Positions 43,002 to 51,802 of a stretch of 64,000 nucleotides of DNA are shown here, piece after piece (the stretch's first letter is position 1; each line of letters opens with the position of its first letter). Under the pieces are notes generated by a model. It saw nothing but the letters and a program-made list of their open reading frames with translations, ran no database searches and was not told the origin of the DNA. Both the position numbers and the translations under genes were made by a program. The stretch is taken from assembly GCA_019352875.1 (NCBI GenBank), contig JAAAFW010000015.1:614465-678464 (forward strand). Direction: 5' to 3'. Source of the DNA: Pedobacter cryoconitis (lineage in GTDB: Bacteria > Bacteroidota > Bacteroidia > Sphingobacteriales > Sphingobacteriaceae).

Positions 43002-43901
43002 ATGAATATGATATCTGTAAAAAAAATAGCTTTCTGCGTACTGTTTCTGTCCATTGCGAACTCTGGATTTGCACAGCACAGTGCATTAAGGCAAAAAGCA
43101 GAGGAGTTGATTAAATCTAAACCAGCCGCTATTGGTTTTTCGGTTATAAACCTGAAAACAGGAGATACACTCTCCGTTAACGGGGCAGCACACCTGCCTA
43201 TGCAAAGTGTATACAAATTTCATCTAGCCCTGGCGGTGCTTAAGCAGGTTGATCAAAATAAATTAAAGCTTGATCAGCAGATCCTGATCAGTAAAAAAGA
43301 TTTACTATCAGATACCTGGAGTCCGTTAAGGGATAAATATCCTCAGGGGAATATCAAAATACCACTATCGGAGATCTTGTTTTATACCGTTTCTCAAAGT
43401 GATAATAATGGCTGCGATATTTTATTCCGGCTTTTAGGTGGTCCGGAAAAAGTGAATAATTACATGCAAAGTCTGGGTATCACAGATGTAGCTATAAGGT
43501 CAACTGAAGAGCAGATGCATGCCGATGACCAGCTACAATTTAAAAACTGGACTACTGCGAATGCCGCTACACAGTTGTTAAAAAGTTTCTACACGGGCCA
43601 ATTACTCAAACAATCTTCCAATGCCTTCCTGATGAAAATTATGGCCGGTACCACCACAGGCACGGGAAAGCTTAAGGGGAAACTACCAACCGGTACAGAG
43701 GTTGCACATAAAACTGGTTATTCCGGTCAGAACAAAGCCGGAATTATTGCAGCAACCAATGATATTGGCATTGTAACGCTACCGGATGGAAGTCATTTTG
43801 CTATTGCCGTGTTTGTCTCAATGACCGCTTTAGATGAGAAAGCATCAGACCTGATTATTGCGGAGCTTGCGAGGCTGGGCTGGGATGAGTTCGCTTCATA
43901 A
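43002..43901 (+). CDS. Class A beta-lactamase, subclass A2 (PER/CepA-like)
   Basis: A 299-residue serine beta-lactamase from the ATG at 43002, with a signal peptide ending FAQ. Catalytic motifs are complete: SxxK is Ser69-Val-Tyr-Lys72, SDN is Ser133-Asp-Asn135, the omega-loop Glu is Glu169 in STEEQMHADDQ, and KTG is Lys237-Thr-Gly239. The HADDQxQ/KNWTT omega-loop pattern and the SVYK form are typical of subclass A2, which is common in Bacteroidota chromosomes. ATGs at 42993 and 43008 are alternatives. No AmpR-type gene is adjacent. The 3' end overlaps the convergent hydrolase remnant by 47 bp. Confidence 0.93.
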   Translation: MNMISVKKIAFCVLFLSIANSGFAQHSALRQKAEELIKSKPAAIGFSVINLKTGDTLSVNGAAHLPMQSVYKFHLALAVLKQVDQNKLKLDQQILISKKDLLSDTWSPLRDKYPQGNIKIPLSEILFYTVSQSDNNGCDILFRLLGGPEKVNNYMQSLGITDVAIRSTEEQMHADDQLQFKNWTTANAATQLLKSFYTGQLLKQSSNAFLMKIMAGTTTGTGKLKGKLPTGTEVAHKTGYSGQNKAGIIAATNDIGIVTLPDGSHFAIAVFVSMTALDEKASDLIIAELARLGWDEFAS

Positions 43902-44298
43902 ACCGGATCAGGTCTTTTGTAAATCGTTCCGGGTGCTGGTAATGAATATTATGTTCAGTGTTTTGATAGACAATATATGATATCCATCGCGGATGTTTTT
44001 GCTGTAAAGCCTGGTTCTCTTTTTCGAAGGGCATGGGATCATTTTCGCTGACATTATTCATACTGCCATGGATCCAGATCAGGCATGGTTTTTTAGGATC
44101 GCCCCAGCTCAGGTAATGCATATTGACATTGTTTGTCTGAATAAAATTCCCATGTTCACGTTCAAAAGTCCGGAACTGATTTTTGGCACTCAGATAGCGT
44201 TTCTTCATGGTAGCATTATCAGTGGTCTTCTGTTGCGCTACGGCGGGCAGGCTCAGGTAGGTTGTCGTTATTAATAACAGAAAAAGTATCGGCCTCAT
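43855..44298 (-). CDS. Alpha/beta hydrolase with internal deletion, probably inactive
   Basis: A 147-residue exported protein with signal peptide (about 1-21). It has the start of an alpha/beta hydrolase (MHYLSWGDPKKPCLIWIHGS, oxyanion HGS) and the usual end (YIVYQNTEHNIHYQHPERFTKDLIRFM, with the base His). The middle, about 120 residues including the GxSxG nucleophile elbow, is missing without a frameshift. This looks like an in-frame deletion, so catalysis is not expected. It may be a decaying gene. It overlaps the beta-lactamase gene at the 3' ends. Confidence 0.6.
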   Translation of the reverse strand: MRPILFLLLITTTYLSLPAVAQQKTTDNATMKKRYLSAKNQFRTFEREHGNFIQTNNVNMHYLSWGDPKKPCLIWIHGSMNNVSENDPMPFEKENQALQQKHPRWISYIVYQNTEHNIHYQHPERFTKDLIRFMKRTHPSPASQAPQ

Positions 44299-44479
44299 AC
44301 CTCAAAATTAGAACTTAATAGCATTTTTTTTCTATTTTTGCATCAATCGCAATGAGAAAATTAGATAAAGTTTCATATAATCCTGTGATAAAACACTGAG
44401 CTGTTTTTGAGTCTACCACGCTGATCATATTCCTGGTCAGATAATTCTACTTGTCTTTTTATTTACATTTTTCTTCGAT

Positions 44480-46012
44480 ATGTCTTCACGTATTCGTTTT
44501 TTCGACTTTTCACAAAAAGTTAATTATAAAACCGAAATTTTAGCCGGCCTGACCGTGGCAATGACCATGATGCCAGAATCTTTATCTTTTGCAATTCTAG
44601 CAGGGTTTCCGCCATTGGCAGGCTTATATGCTGCATTTATAATGGGTTTAGTCACTTCGGTTTTTGGCGGACGCCCCGGCTTGATATCCGGCGGGGCGGG
44701 TGCGGTAGTTGTTGTCTTAATAGCCTTGATGAATTCTCATGGGATAGAGTTTGTTTTCGCGGCGGTTGCGCTGGCGGGGTTAATTCAGATCCTTATCGGG
44801 CTTTTCAAGCTCGCCAAGTTTATCAGGCTTGTTCCGCAGCCTGTTATGTATGGTTTTGTGAATGGTTTGGCCGTGATTATATTCATGGCACAGCTTAAAC
44901 AGTTCAAAACGATTTCAGGCGGTGCGGAAGTCTGGCTAACAGGTATGCCTCTTGTTATTATGGGTAGTCTGGTTGCCTTAACTATTGCAATTGTGATAAT
45001 CCTACCGAGGTTCACTAAGGCTGTTCCACCTTCTCTGGTCGCTATTGTGGTCGTCTTTTTTATTGTACTTATTTTTGGTATCCAAACGAAAACCGTTAGT
45101 GATATCGCCTCGGTAAGTGGTGGCTTTCCACCGTTTCATATCCCGAATATTCCGTTAAGCCTGGAAACGCTTCAGGTTATTTTTCCGTATGCCTTAATTA
45201 TGGCGGCAGTTGGTTTAACAGAGGGTTTGCTTACCCTTAATCTGGTGGATGAAATTACTGCAACCAAGGGTAACGGCAATAAAGAATGTATCGCACAGGG
45301 GAGTGCAAACATTCTCAATGGTTTTTTCTTTGGTATGGGCGGTTGTCCTATGATCGCGCAAACGCTGGTTAACCTTTCTGCAGGTGCAAGAGCCAGACTT
45401 TCCGGCATTGTCGCTTCATTGACCATATTGTTGATTATTTTGTTTGGTGCGCCTGTAATCGGAAGGGTGCCTATGGCGGCGCTAACCGGTGTAATGATTA
45501 TGGTGGCATTCGGGACTTTTGAATGGGTAAGTTTTAAGATCTTCAATAAGATGCCCAAACAGGATGTATTTGTAGGGATACTGGTTGCAGTGATCACTGT
45601 TTTATTACATAATCTTGCCCTTGCAGTATTGATAGGGGTTATAATTTCTGCACTTGTTTTTGCATGGGAAAGTGCTAAACGGATTCGGGCAAGAAAATAT
45701 ACAGATGAAACGGGTGCTAAACACTATGAGATTTATGGCCCATTGTTTTTTGGATCAGTTGCAGCATTTAATGACAAATTCGATATTATGAACGATCCGC
45801 GGGTGGTTATTATTGACTTTAAAGATAGCAGGGTTGCTGATATGTCTGGAATTGACGCATTGAATAAATTGACAGAGCGTTATCAGAAAGCTGGTAAAAG
45901 TCTTCGTCTGCATCATCTGAGTGAAGACTGTATTAAACTGCTGAAAAATGCAGGAGACGTGATCGAAGTGAATATTATCGAAGATCCTGAATATAAGGTT
46001 GTAGCTGATTAG
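44480..46012 (+). CDS. SulP-family anion transporter with STAS domain
   Basis: A 510-residue transporter. The N-terminal SLC26/SulP domain has the typical start TEILAGLTVAMTMMPESLSFAILAG, GGRPGLISGGAGAVVVV, and a 14-helix hydrophobic core. The C-terminal STAS domain (about 415-510) includes VVIIDFKDSRVADMSGIDALNKL. SulP proteins carry sulfate, bicarbonate or other anions; the substrate is not determinable here. No carbonic anhydrase gene is adjacent. A strong terminator follows. Confidence 0.92.
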   Translation: MSSRIRFFDFSQKVNYKTEILAGLTVAMTMMPESLSFAILAGFPPLAGLYAAFIMGLVTSVFGGRPGLISGGAGAVVVVLIALMNSHGIEFVFAAVALAGLIQILIGLFKLAKFIRLVPQPVMYGFVNGLAVIIFMAQLKQFKTISGGAEVWLTGMPLVIMGSLVALTIAIVIILPRFTKAVPPSLVAIVVVFFIVLIFGIQTKTVSDIASVSGGFPPFHIPNIPLSLETLQVIFPYALIMAAVGLTEGLLTLNLVDEITATKGNGNKECIAQGSANILNGFFFGMGGCPMIAQTLVNLSAGARARLSGIVASLTILLIILFGAPVIGRVPMAALTGVMIMVAFGTFEWVSFKIFNKMPKQDVFVGILVAVITVLLHNLALAVLIGVIISALVFAWESAKRIRARKYTDETGAKHYEIYGPLFFGSVAAFNDKFDIMNDPRVVIIDFKDSRVADMSGIDALNKLTERYQKAGKSLRLHHLSEDCIKLLKNAGDVIEVNIIEDPEYKVVAD

Positions 46013-46035
46013 TGACTTTGACCCGTAATGATATA

Positions 46036-46071
46036 AAACCACCAAAAAAGCGATGACTCTTTTGGTGGTTT
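46036..46071. terminator. Bidirectional terminator between SulP and AKR genes
   Basis: Perfect 12-bp stem AAACCACCAAAA / TTTTGGTGGTTT with a 12-base loop between the convergent SulP and aldo/keto reductase genes. Confidence 0.82.
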
Positions 46072-46084
46072 ATCTTATGGAATC

Positions 46085-47128
46085 TTATTTATAAAATTCC
46101 GGAATTGGATTTAATTTAAGATTTAAACGCTGATGCCAGTATGGATAAATTGGCTCAACTTCGCTGGCTTTATCCAGTCGTTTAATCTGGTCTGTAGTTA
46201 AATTCCAGCCCATGGCACCCAGATTTTCAATTAATTGTGCCTCGTTACGTGCGCCAACAATTATACTGGAAACCGTAGGTCTTTGCAGTAACCAATTAAG
46301 CGAGATCTGAGATATGGACTTTCCTGTTTCTTCTGACAGTTCTTCTAAAATATCGGTAATTTTAAACAGATGCTCTTTCTCCAAAGTCGTCTCTGGTACG
46401 GGGCTTCCGCCTTCAATTACACGACCTGTGCTTGGCCATTCTTTCTTGCGGCTGAATTTTCCGCCAAGACGACCACCAGCTAAAGGACTCCAGATCAATG
46501 AGCCTACATTCTGGTCCAGACCCAATGGCATTAGTTCCCATTCGTATTCCCGGTTACTCAATGAATAATATACCTGGTGTCCTACGTATTTGTTCCATCC
46601 GTATTTTTCTGCGATACCCAGTGATTTCATTAAATGCCAGCCCGAGAAATTAGAGGCAGCAATATAACGTACTTTTCCGCTTTGAATCAAATCGTCCAGA
46701 GTGCGCAGTGTTTCTTCTACCGGTGTATTACCGTCGAATCCGTGCATATGGTAGATATCAAGATAATCGGTACCTAATCTCTTTAAACTCCCTTCAATCT
46801 GTCTGAGTATATGAAATCTGGAAGAACCCTGATTATTCGGCGCTTCTCCAAACGTGAATGTGCTTTTGCTGGACAGTAATATTTTGTCCCTTTGCTTGCC
46901 GGCAACGGCTTTACCTAATACTTCTTCGGCTAAGCCATCTGAGTAAATGTCTGCGGTATCAAACAGGTTTACACCATGCTCTAAACATACGTCTATTAAT
47001 CGCGTTGCTTCCGCTACCTGCGTTTGTCCCCATGCCTTGAAGAATTCATTGCTTCCTCCAAATGTTCCTGTTCCAAAACTTAATACCGGAACAAATAAAC
47101 CAGATGCTCCTAATTGTCTGTATTCCAT
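46085..47128 (-). CDS. Aldo/keto reductase (potassium channel beta-subunit-like)
   Basis: A 347-residue NADPH-dependent reductase. The catalytic tetrad is visible: Asp and Tyr in NLFDTADIYSDG, Lys in ILLSSKSTF and His in DIYHMHGFDG. NADP-binding segments near the C-terminus are SPLAGGRLGGKFSR and TVSSIIVGARNEAQL. The sequence is of the YghZ/KvBeta-type AKR group, which reduces methylglyoxal-like carbonyls. Single gene; the start is set by the MEYRQLGASGL N-terminus typical of the group. Confidence 0.9.
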   Translation of the reverse strand: MEYRQLGASGLFVPVLSFGTGTFGGSNEFFKAWGQTQVAEATRLIDVCLEHGVNLFDTADIYSDGLAEEVLGKAVAGKQRDKILLSSKSTFTFGEAPNNQGSSRFHILRQIEGSLKRLGTDYLDIYHMHGFDGNTPVEETLRTLDDLIQSGKVRYIAASNFSGWHLMKSLGIAEKYGWNKYVGHQVYYSLSNREYEWELMPLGLDQNVGSLIWSPLAGGRLGGKFSRKKEWPSTGRVIEGGSPVPETTLEKEHLFKITDILEELSEETGKSISQISLNWLLQRPTVSSIIVGARNEAQLIENLGAMGWNLTTDQIKRLDKASEVEPIYPYWHQRLNLKLNPIPEFYK

Positions 47129-47276
47129 TTTATTGTGCTTTAATGTCTTTGACGACCGTAATAGAAAAAAGATTTAACTTTTATAAGACGATAAATATCA
47201 ATGAATAGTTCGGTTTCAGGATCAAAAATTAAAATGACTACATCCAGATTACAATTTCTTAAACAGTATGCGCTGT

Positions 47277-47969
47277 TTACCTGGAAATCGATTCCAGGAC
47301 GGCTTTACGCAAGTATTTACTGATTGGAACCTGATATTTCTGAATGTAGATGATATTACCCGCAATAGCATCTATATTGTCAATGCAGGCGATATAAGAT
47401 TTGTGTGTTTGTATGAACCGGGTTGCGGGTAATTTCTCCATGAGCGCCTTTATCGTACTTAACGTAATTATCTTTTTATCCCGGCAATAAATAGCGACAT
47501 AATTTTCCATGCCCTCGATAAACAAGATGTCATCGAAAACGATCTTTTCTAACCGGCCATTACTTTTTACGAACAAATAGGGGAGCTGATCTTTACTTTG
47601 TTTGAGTTCAAAATAATTTCTGGCTTTCCAGGCAGATTTTAAGAATCTGTCATAGGAAATCGGCTTAAGCAGATAGTCCAGTACCTCCAGTTCGAAACCT
47701 TGAATGGCATACTGTTCAAATGCGGTTGTAAATATAACCTTCGGTGGGTTTTGCACGGTTTCCAGAAACTCGATTCCTGACATAAACGGCATCTGTATAT
47801 CTAGAAAAAGAAGATCTACAGGTTGACAAACTAAGAGCTCACCTAGTTCCAGCGCATCTTCGCATGCCCCTTTAAGCTCCAGAAACTCTATTTTTTCGAT
47901 GTAACCCTGTAATCCTTTTCGGGCATACGGTTCATCATCTGTTATAATACAACTGATTGGGTTATTCAT
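47277..47969 (-). CDS. LytTR-type response regulator
   Basis: A 230-residue response regulator. The receiver domain (1-125) has the acidic pocket Asp11-Asp12-Glu13 and phospho-acceptor Asp57 in LLFLDIQMP. The C-terminal LytTR DNA-binding domain (about 135-230) contains ILFIEGMENYVAIYCRDKK and FIQTHKSYIACIDNIDAI. LytTR regulators bind paired direct repeats upstream of target genes. Its start overlaps the kinase gene by eight bases, so the two form a two-component pair and are translated together. Confidence 0.93.
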   Translation of the reverse strand: MNNPISCIITDDEPYARKGLQGYIEKIEFLELKGACEDALELGELLVCQPVDLLFLDIQMPFMSGIEFLETVQNPPKVIFTTAFEQYAIQGFELEVLDYLLKPISYDRFLKSAWKARNYFELKQSKDQLPYLFVKSNGRLEKIVFDDILFIEGMENYVAIYCRDKKIITLSTIKALMEKLPATRFIQTHKSYIACIDNIDAIAGNIIYIQKYQVPISKYLRKAVLESISR

Positions 47970-48990
47970 AGTCGATTTTTATAGAGGCTTTAAAGCTTTC
48001 ATCATCTTTTTCAAGTATTAGTTCATGCCATTCCCCATAGAGCAGGTCCAGTCTTCTCTTTAAATTTTCCAGACCAATGCCGCCAGACTTTAAATGCCCT
48101 TTAGCGATTAATGGTATGGAGTTCTCTACACTGAACGTTATCCATTTCTGGTCTACATTGGCCTTGACACTCATTTTATACGCCCCGCCAATAAATTTAA
48201 ATGCGTTTTCGACCAATGGTAAAAAAAGCAGTGGATATACGAGCTGGTCAGTTAGATTTTCGTCGAAAAATAGCTCTAGTCTGAGCCTTTCACTACTGCG
48301 GATCTTCTGAAGGTCTATATAACTTTCAAGATAAGCTATCTCTTTAAAAACGGGAACTTTTTGCTGCTGATCATATAGCTGATACCGTAATAATTCTGAG
48401 AATTTCTCAATACTTTTTTTTGCACCGGGTAAATCCTCATCCATTTGAAAATAAACTGTGTTTAAGGCATTAAAAAGAAAGTGCGGATGATATTGTGCTT
48501 TCAGAAATTTAAGTTCAGTTTCCAGTTGCTGATTAGTTATTTTTTCCAGTAGCAAACGGTTGCCGACATAGGCTTTAAGCCAGCTGCTGCTGCGCACTAT
48601 GCCATAATAAACCAGTGCATAAAGGGTTGGTATAATAGTGAGGTCGGCGAGGTCTGCCCAGGAAAGGCCGTCATCAGTTAGCGCAGCCATCGGAATAAAT
48701 ATCGCACATACGACAATCAGGTTGGCTATGACCAGCAGGGCCAGTTCTTTGAATACGCCCTGGTAATTGCTTTGCAATGCGCCGTTAAGATCATAAAAAC
48801 GGAATAGTTTTTCAAAGGTATACACACATACATAACCAACAAGTACACTGCAGGCCATTTCCAGAATATTAAGACCCCAGTCACGTTTCCAAAACTGCTC
48901 ATCAACAGCCAGGTCATGCAGTAACCTTACTGTGAAATAAATGAGCAGGCCGTAGAAAGCAGGAAAAGCATGTTTACGGAGTGTATTCAT
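47962..48990 (-). CDS. LytS-like sensor histidine kinase (HisKA_7TM-less, His_kinase family)
   Basis: A 342-residue membrane kinase with four hydrophobic segments in the first 135 residues and no large extracytoplasmic domain. It carries the His_kinase motif QYHPHFLFNALNTVYF (phospho-acceptor likely His170) and a C-terminal ATPase region with LVENAFKF (N box) and SGGIGLENLKRRL (G box). It partners with the LytTR regulator, whose start it overlaps by eight bases. It overlaps the preceding acyltransferase by 17 bases, so all three genes are probably one transcript. Confidence 0.92.
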   Translation of the reverse strand: MNTLRKHAFPAFYGLLIYFTVRLLHDLAVDEQFWKRDWGLNILEMACSVLVGYVCVYTFEKLFRFYDLNGALQSNYQGVFKELALLVIANLIVVCAIFIPMAALTDDGLSWADLADLTIIPTLYALVYYGIVRSSSWLKAYVGNRLLLEKITNQQLETELKFLKAQYHPHFLFNALNTVYFQMDEDLPGAKKSIEKFSELLRYQLYDQQQKVPVFKEIAYLESYIDLQKIRSSERLRLELFFDENLTDQLVYPLLFLPLVENAFKFIGGAYKMSVKANVDQKWITFSVENSIPLIAKGHLKSGGIGLENLKRRLDLLYGEWHELILEKDDESFKASIKIDYE

Positions 48991-50164
48991 CTGGTTCAGA
49001 TTGTTTAATGGCCGGATTTTTCGGTTTCATACCGAACAGCAGACGTGTCACTGCAAAAGGACGGATCAGTAAGTGATAAGTAAGCAGAGTAATAAAAAAT
49101 GTGAACCCTAAAGTATAAATATATTTAGATAAAATGCTCTCCTGTGTTAGCGGAATGAAGTAATAAACCAGAATAACAATGACAGTCTGATGCAGAATAT
49201 AAAAAGGGTAGGCCGCCTGATTCATGTAATTGAGTGCCCTGGTCTTCTGATTTAAATAATGTTTACCATAACCGATAAGCGCGAGTACCCAACCCCATGC
49301 AACGATTGGTTTGATGGCCTCAAAGAGATAAGTAAACAGGTTACTGGTAAAAGGCCAGTTCTGATGTCCGGGTTCTATTTTATTCCATCTGAGATAATTG
49401 AGGAACATGAGTGCTAAAAAGCCGATAGTTAATGCGAAACGGCGGTTTCTCTCCAGGCTGTCCATTAACCTCGGCTGCACAACACAGATAAATCCAGCCA
49501 GCAGGAAAAAGATCCAGTAGATAAAATAACCGCCATCATTTACCAGATCGTTAGTTTCCGGATATTTCCTGCTGAAAAGGGCATACCAGACCACACCGGG
49601 AATCATGAGTAAATAAACTCTTTTACCTCTGGATAATGATTGCAGTAAATTTTTAAAAGTGTCACTCGTACCGGCACTCATCCAGGAAAAAAGAGGTGCA
49701 AGCAGGATATCATAAATAAAAAGATAGGCTATAAACCACAGGTGGTGCCAGCTAAAACTGCCTTTGGGATAGGGCACGAAATTAAAAACATCGGGATACC
49801 AGCTCCAGAAACTACCCTGGTATCCACCAGCGAGCCGCTCCATGTAAATTTGTGGCGGAACAATTATAAACATTCCAGCTAAAAGTGGAATGAAAAGTCT
49901 GCGAAACCGTAATCCTATAAAGGCTGTTGCAGACCGTTTTCTCATCATATAATAACTTACCGTTCCCGAAATAAAGAACAGCAGGGGCATGCGAAACAGA
50001 TGCAGAAAAAAGTTAGACTCCATTAATAAATTACTGGTTTCTGCATTTTTAAGGTGCCAGCCGTCTTCGGCAACGAAAGGCATCGCTGCATGAAAAAATA
50101 GTACACCTGCAATAGATAAAATTCTTAACCAGTCCAGGTAGGTCTGTCTTTGGGTATTTTCCAT
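48974..50164 (-). CDS. Acyltransferase family 3 membrane protein
   Basis: A 396-residue membrane acyltransferase with ten predicted helices. The N-terminus WLRILSIAGVLFFHAAMPF carries the family His that is essential in studied members, and the N-terminal region RFRRLFIPLLAGMFI follows the family order. These proteins O-acylate glycans such as LPS, exopolysaccharide or peptidoglycan on the outer face of the inner membrane. It is the first gene of the operon acyltransferase-kinase-regulator, with a 17-bp overlap into the kinase gene. This suggests that surface acylation and the two-component system act together. Confidence 0.88.
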   Translation of the reverse strand: MENTQRQTYLDWLRILSIAGVLFFHAAMPFVAEDGWHLKNAETSNLLMESNFFLHLFRMPLLFFISGTVSYYMMRKRSATAFIGLRFRRLFIPLLAGMFIIVPPQIYMERLAGGYQGSFWSWYPDVFNFVPYPKGSFSWHHLWFIAYLFIYDILLAPLFSWMSAGTSDTFKNLLQSLSRGKRVYLLMIPGVVWYALFSRKYPETNDLVNDGGYFIYWIFFLLAGFICVVQPRLMDSLERNRRFALTIGFLALMFLNYLRWNKIEPGHQNWPFTSNLFTYLFEAIKPIVAWGWVLALIGYGKHYLNQKTRALNYMNQAAYPFYILHQTVIVILVYYFIPLTQESILSKYIYTLGFTFFITLLTYHLLIRPFAVTRLLFGMKPKNPAIKQSEPDEYTP

Positions 50165-50321
50165 TTACATTCTCTTTGATGCAAAAGAAAGATTTAGACT
50201 TATCGGATAAGATTTTTATTGACCAGGGGGCGCATTTCACTGATAAGAGGACATTATTCTGAAATTCAATATCTTCAGCATTGATTAATTCCTAAATTTA
50301 CCAGGTACCTATTCTAAAATT

Positions 50322-51185
50322 ATGAAGTCAACTATTGTGTTTCTCCAAAAAATCCTGTTAAGTAATTTGCTCGTATTCTGCTTTCTTCTTACAGGGATAA
50401 AGAGTTACGGACAGACTACCGGTTTGCCCGTGCAGGATATTTCTTACTATAATAAAACGGAGTCTGGTGATGATTCTTATCTCAATGCGCAGTGCAAACT
50501 AGATATTTATTATCCAAAAGGGGTAAAGAATTTTGCGACAATTGTCTGGTTTCATGGGGGTGGAATTACTGGAGGGAAGAAAGAAATTCCGCAGGAATTA
50601 AAAGATAAAGGTGTCGCTGTGATCGGTGTAGGATATCGGTTATCACCTAAAGCTAAAGCACCTGCTTATATTCAGGATGCTGCGGCAGCGGTCGCCTGGG
50701 TTTACAAAAACATTGAAAACTATGGAGGAAGCAAAAAGCTGATCTTTATTTCCGGTCATTCTGCAGGTGGTTATTTGGGAATGATGATTACTCTGGACAA
50801 GCAATATTTAAATAAATATCAGATAGATGCGAATAATATTGCCGGGCTTATTCCTTTCAGTGGGCAGGCAATTACCCATTTCACGGTCAGACAGGAAGCT
50901 GGTATAAAAGATACACAGCCGATAATTGATAAATATGCCCCTTTGTTCCATGTCCGGGCAGATGCGCCGCCTATGCTGCTAATCACAGGAGACAGGGAAA
51001 TGGAGCTGCTAGGCAGATATGAAGAGAATGCGTATTTAAACAGAATGATGAAACTAGCAGGCCATCATTCAACAAGGCTTTTTGAGCTGCAGGGCTTTGA
51101 CCATGGGGGAATGGCACAGCCTGCTTTTCCACTGCTGTTGAAAGAGGTAAATATGCTGACTAAGAAAATTCTGGCAACTAAATAA
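50322..51185 (+). CDS. Exported alpha/beta hydrolase (esterase/BD-FAE-like)
   Basis: A 287-residue exported hydrolase with signal peptide (about 1-30, ending YGQ). The oxyanion motif is VWFHGGGITGG, the nucleophile elbow ISGHSAGGYLG, the acid is in LLITGDREMELLG and the base His is in GFDHGGMAQ. These match the bile-acid/feruloyl/acetyl-xylan esterase-like group. The Crp-like regulator gene begins one base after the stop, so the pair is almost certainly co-transcribed. The substrate is unknown. Confidence 0.87.
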   Translation: MKSTIVFLQKILLSNLLVFCFLLTGIKSYGQTTGLPVQDISYYNKTESGDDSYLNAQCKLDIYYPKGVKNFATIVWFHGGGITGGKKEIPQELKDKGVAVIGVGYRLSPKAKAPAYIQDAAAAVAWVYKNIENYGGSKKLIFISGHSAGGYLGMMITLDKQYLNKYQIDANNIAGLIPFSGQAITHFTVRQEAGIKDTQPIIDKYAPLFHVRADAPPMLLITGDREMELLGRYEENAYLNRMMKLAGHHSTRLFELQGFDHGGMAQPAFPLLLKEVNMLTKKILATK

Positions 51186-51186
51186 G

Positions 51187-51726
51187 ATGGATTCAAGCCT
51201 GTTCGATGAAGCAATTTTAAAAGAATTTACCCCTTCATTTAAAACCATTGAGGTTTCACCAAGAACCATTTTGTTAAGAGAAGGTGAGATCTCTAAAAAG
51301 GCTTTTTTTGTTGAGAGCGGATGTTTACGGGTGTGGTTTAATAATAATGGCAAAGAGTGTACGACGCAATTCTTCTTTGAGGGAGAAATGGTGTCTTCCA
51401 TAGAAAGCTTTAGGACGGGTACACCAGGCCTTTTCAATATTGAATCTATAGAGTCTTGTGTTTTAAAAGTAATTACGAAAGCAGAACTGGATAAGGTCGA
51501 GCAAAATTCACCCATATTCCGCAAGAAAATGGAAGAAACCATTTTAAAGCGACTATTCGTTTATCAGAAGCTTTTTTTATCAAGGATAAAAGATAGTCCG
51601 GAAAAGAGGTATCGTGATTTGCTGGAAACCAATCCTGAACTTATACTCAGAATTCCTCAGCACTATATCGCCTCTTATCTGGGAATCACTTCAGTCTCAT
51701 TAAGCCGTATCCGCAACAGGGGTTGA
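51187..51726 (+). CDS. Crp/Fnr-family regulator downstream of an esterase
   Basis: A 179-residue regulator with the cyclic-nucleotide-binding-like domain (FKTIEVSPRTILLREGEISKKAFFVESGCLRVWF) and a C-terminal HTH (IPQHYIASYLGITSVSLSRIRN). The final residues after the recognition helix are very short (RNRG), so the protein ends soon after the HTH. The gene starts one base after the esterase stop; the pair is probably one operon in which the regulator may control the esterase or the MDR oxidoreductase gene 76 bp downstream. Confidence 0.88.
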   Translation: MDSSLFDEAILKEFTPSFKTIEVSPRTILLREGEISKKAFFVESGCLRVWFNNNGKECTTQFFFEGEMVSSIESFRTGTPGLFNIESIESCVLKVITKAELDKVEQNSPIFRKKMEETILKRLFVYQKLFLSRIKDSPEKRYRDLLETNPELILRIPQHYIASYLGITSVSLSRIRNRG

Positions 51727-51802
51727 GATTTATTAACAATTGTTATCGGCTGGCCATACTTTCTCTGGTTAATTTTGTTATCAAATTAAAATAATAAAGA
51801 AG

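Noticed and set aside
45172..46045. Two minus-strand frames of 141 and 96 codons opposite the SulP gene
   Set aside because: They mirror the transporter coding sequence; no start region or homology pattern is seen.
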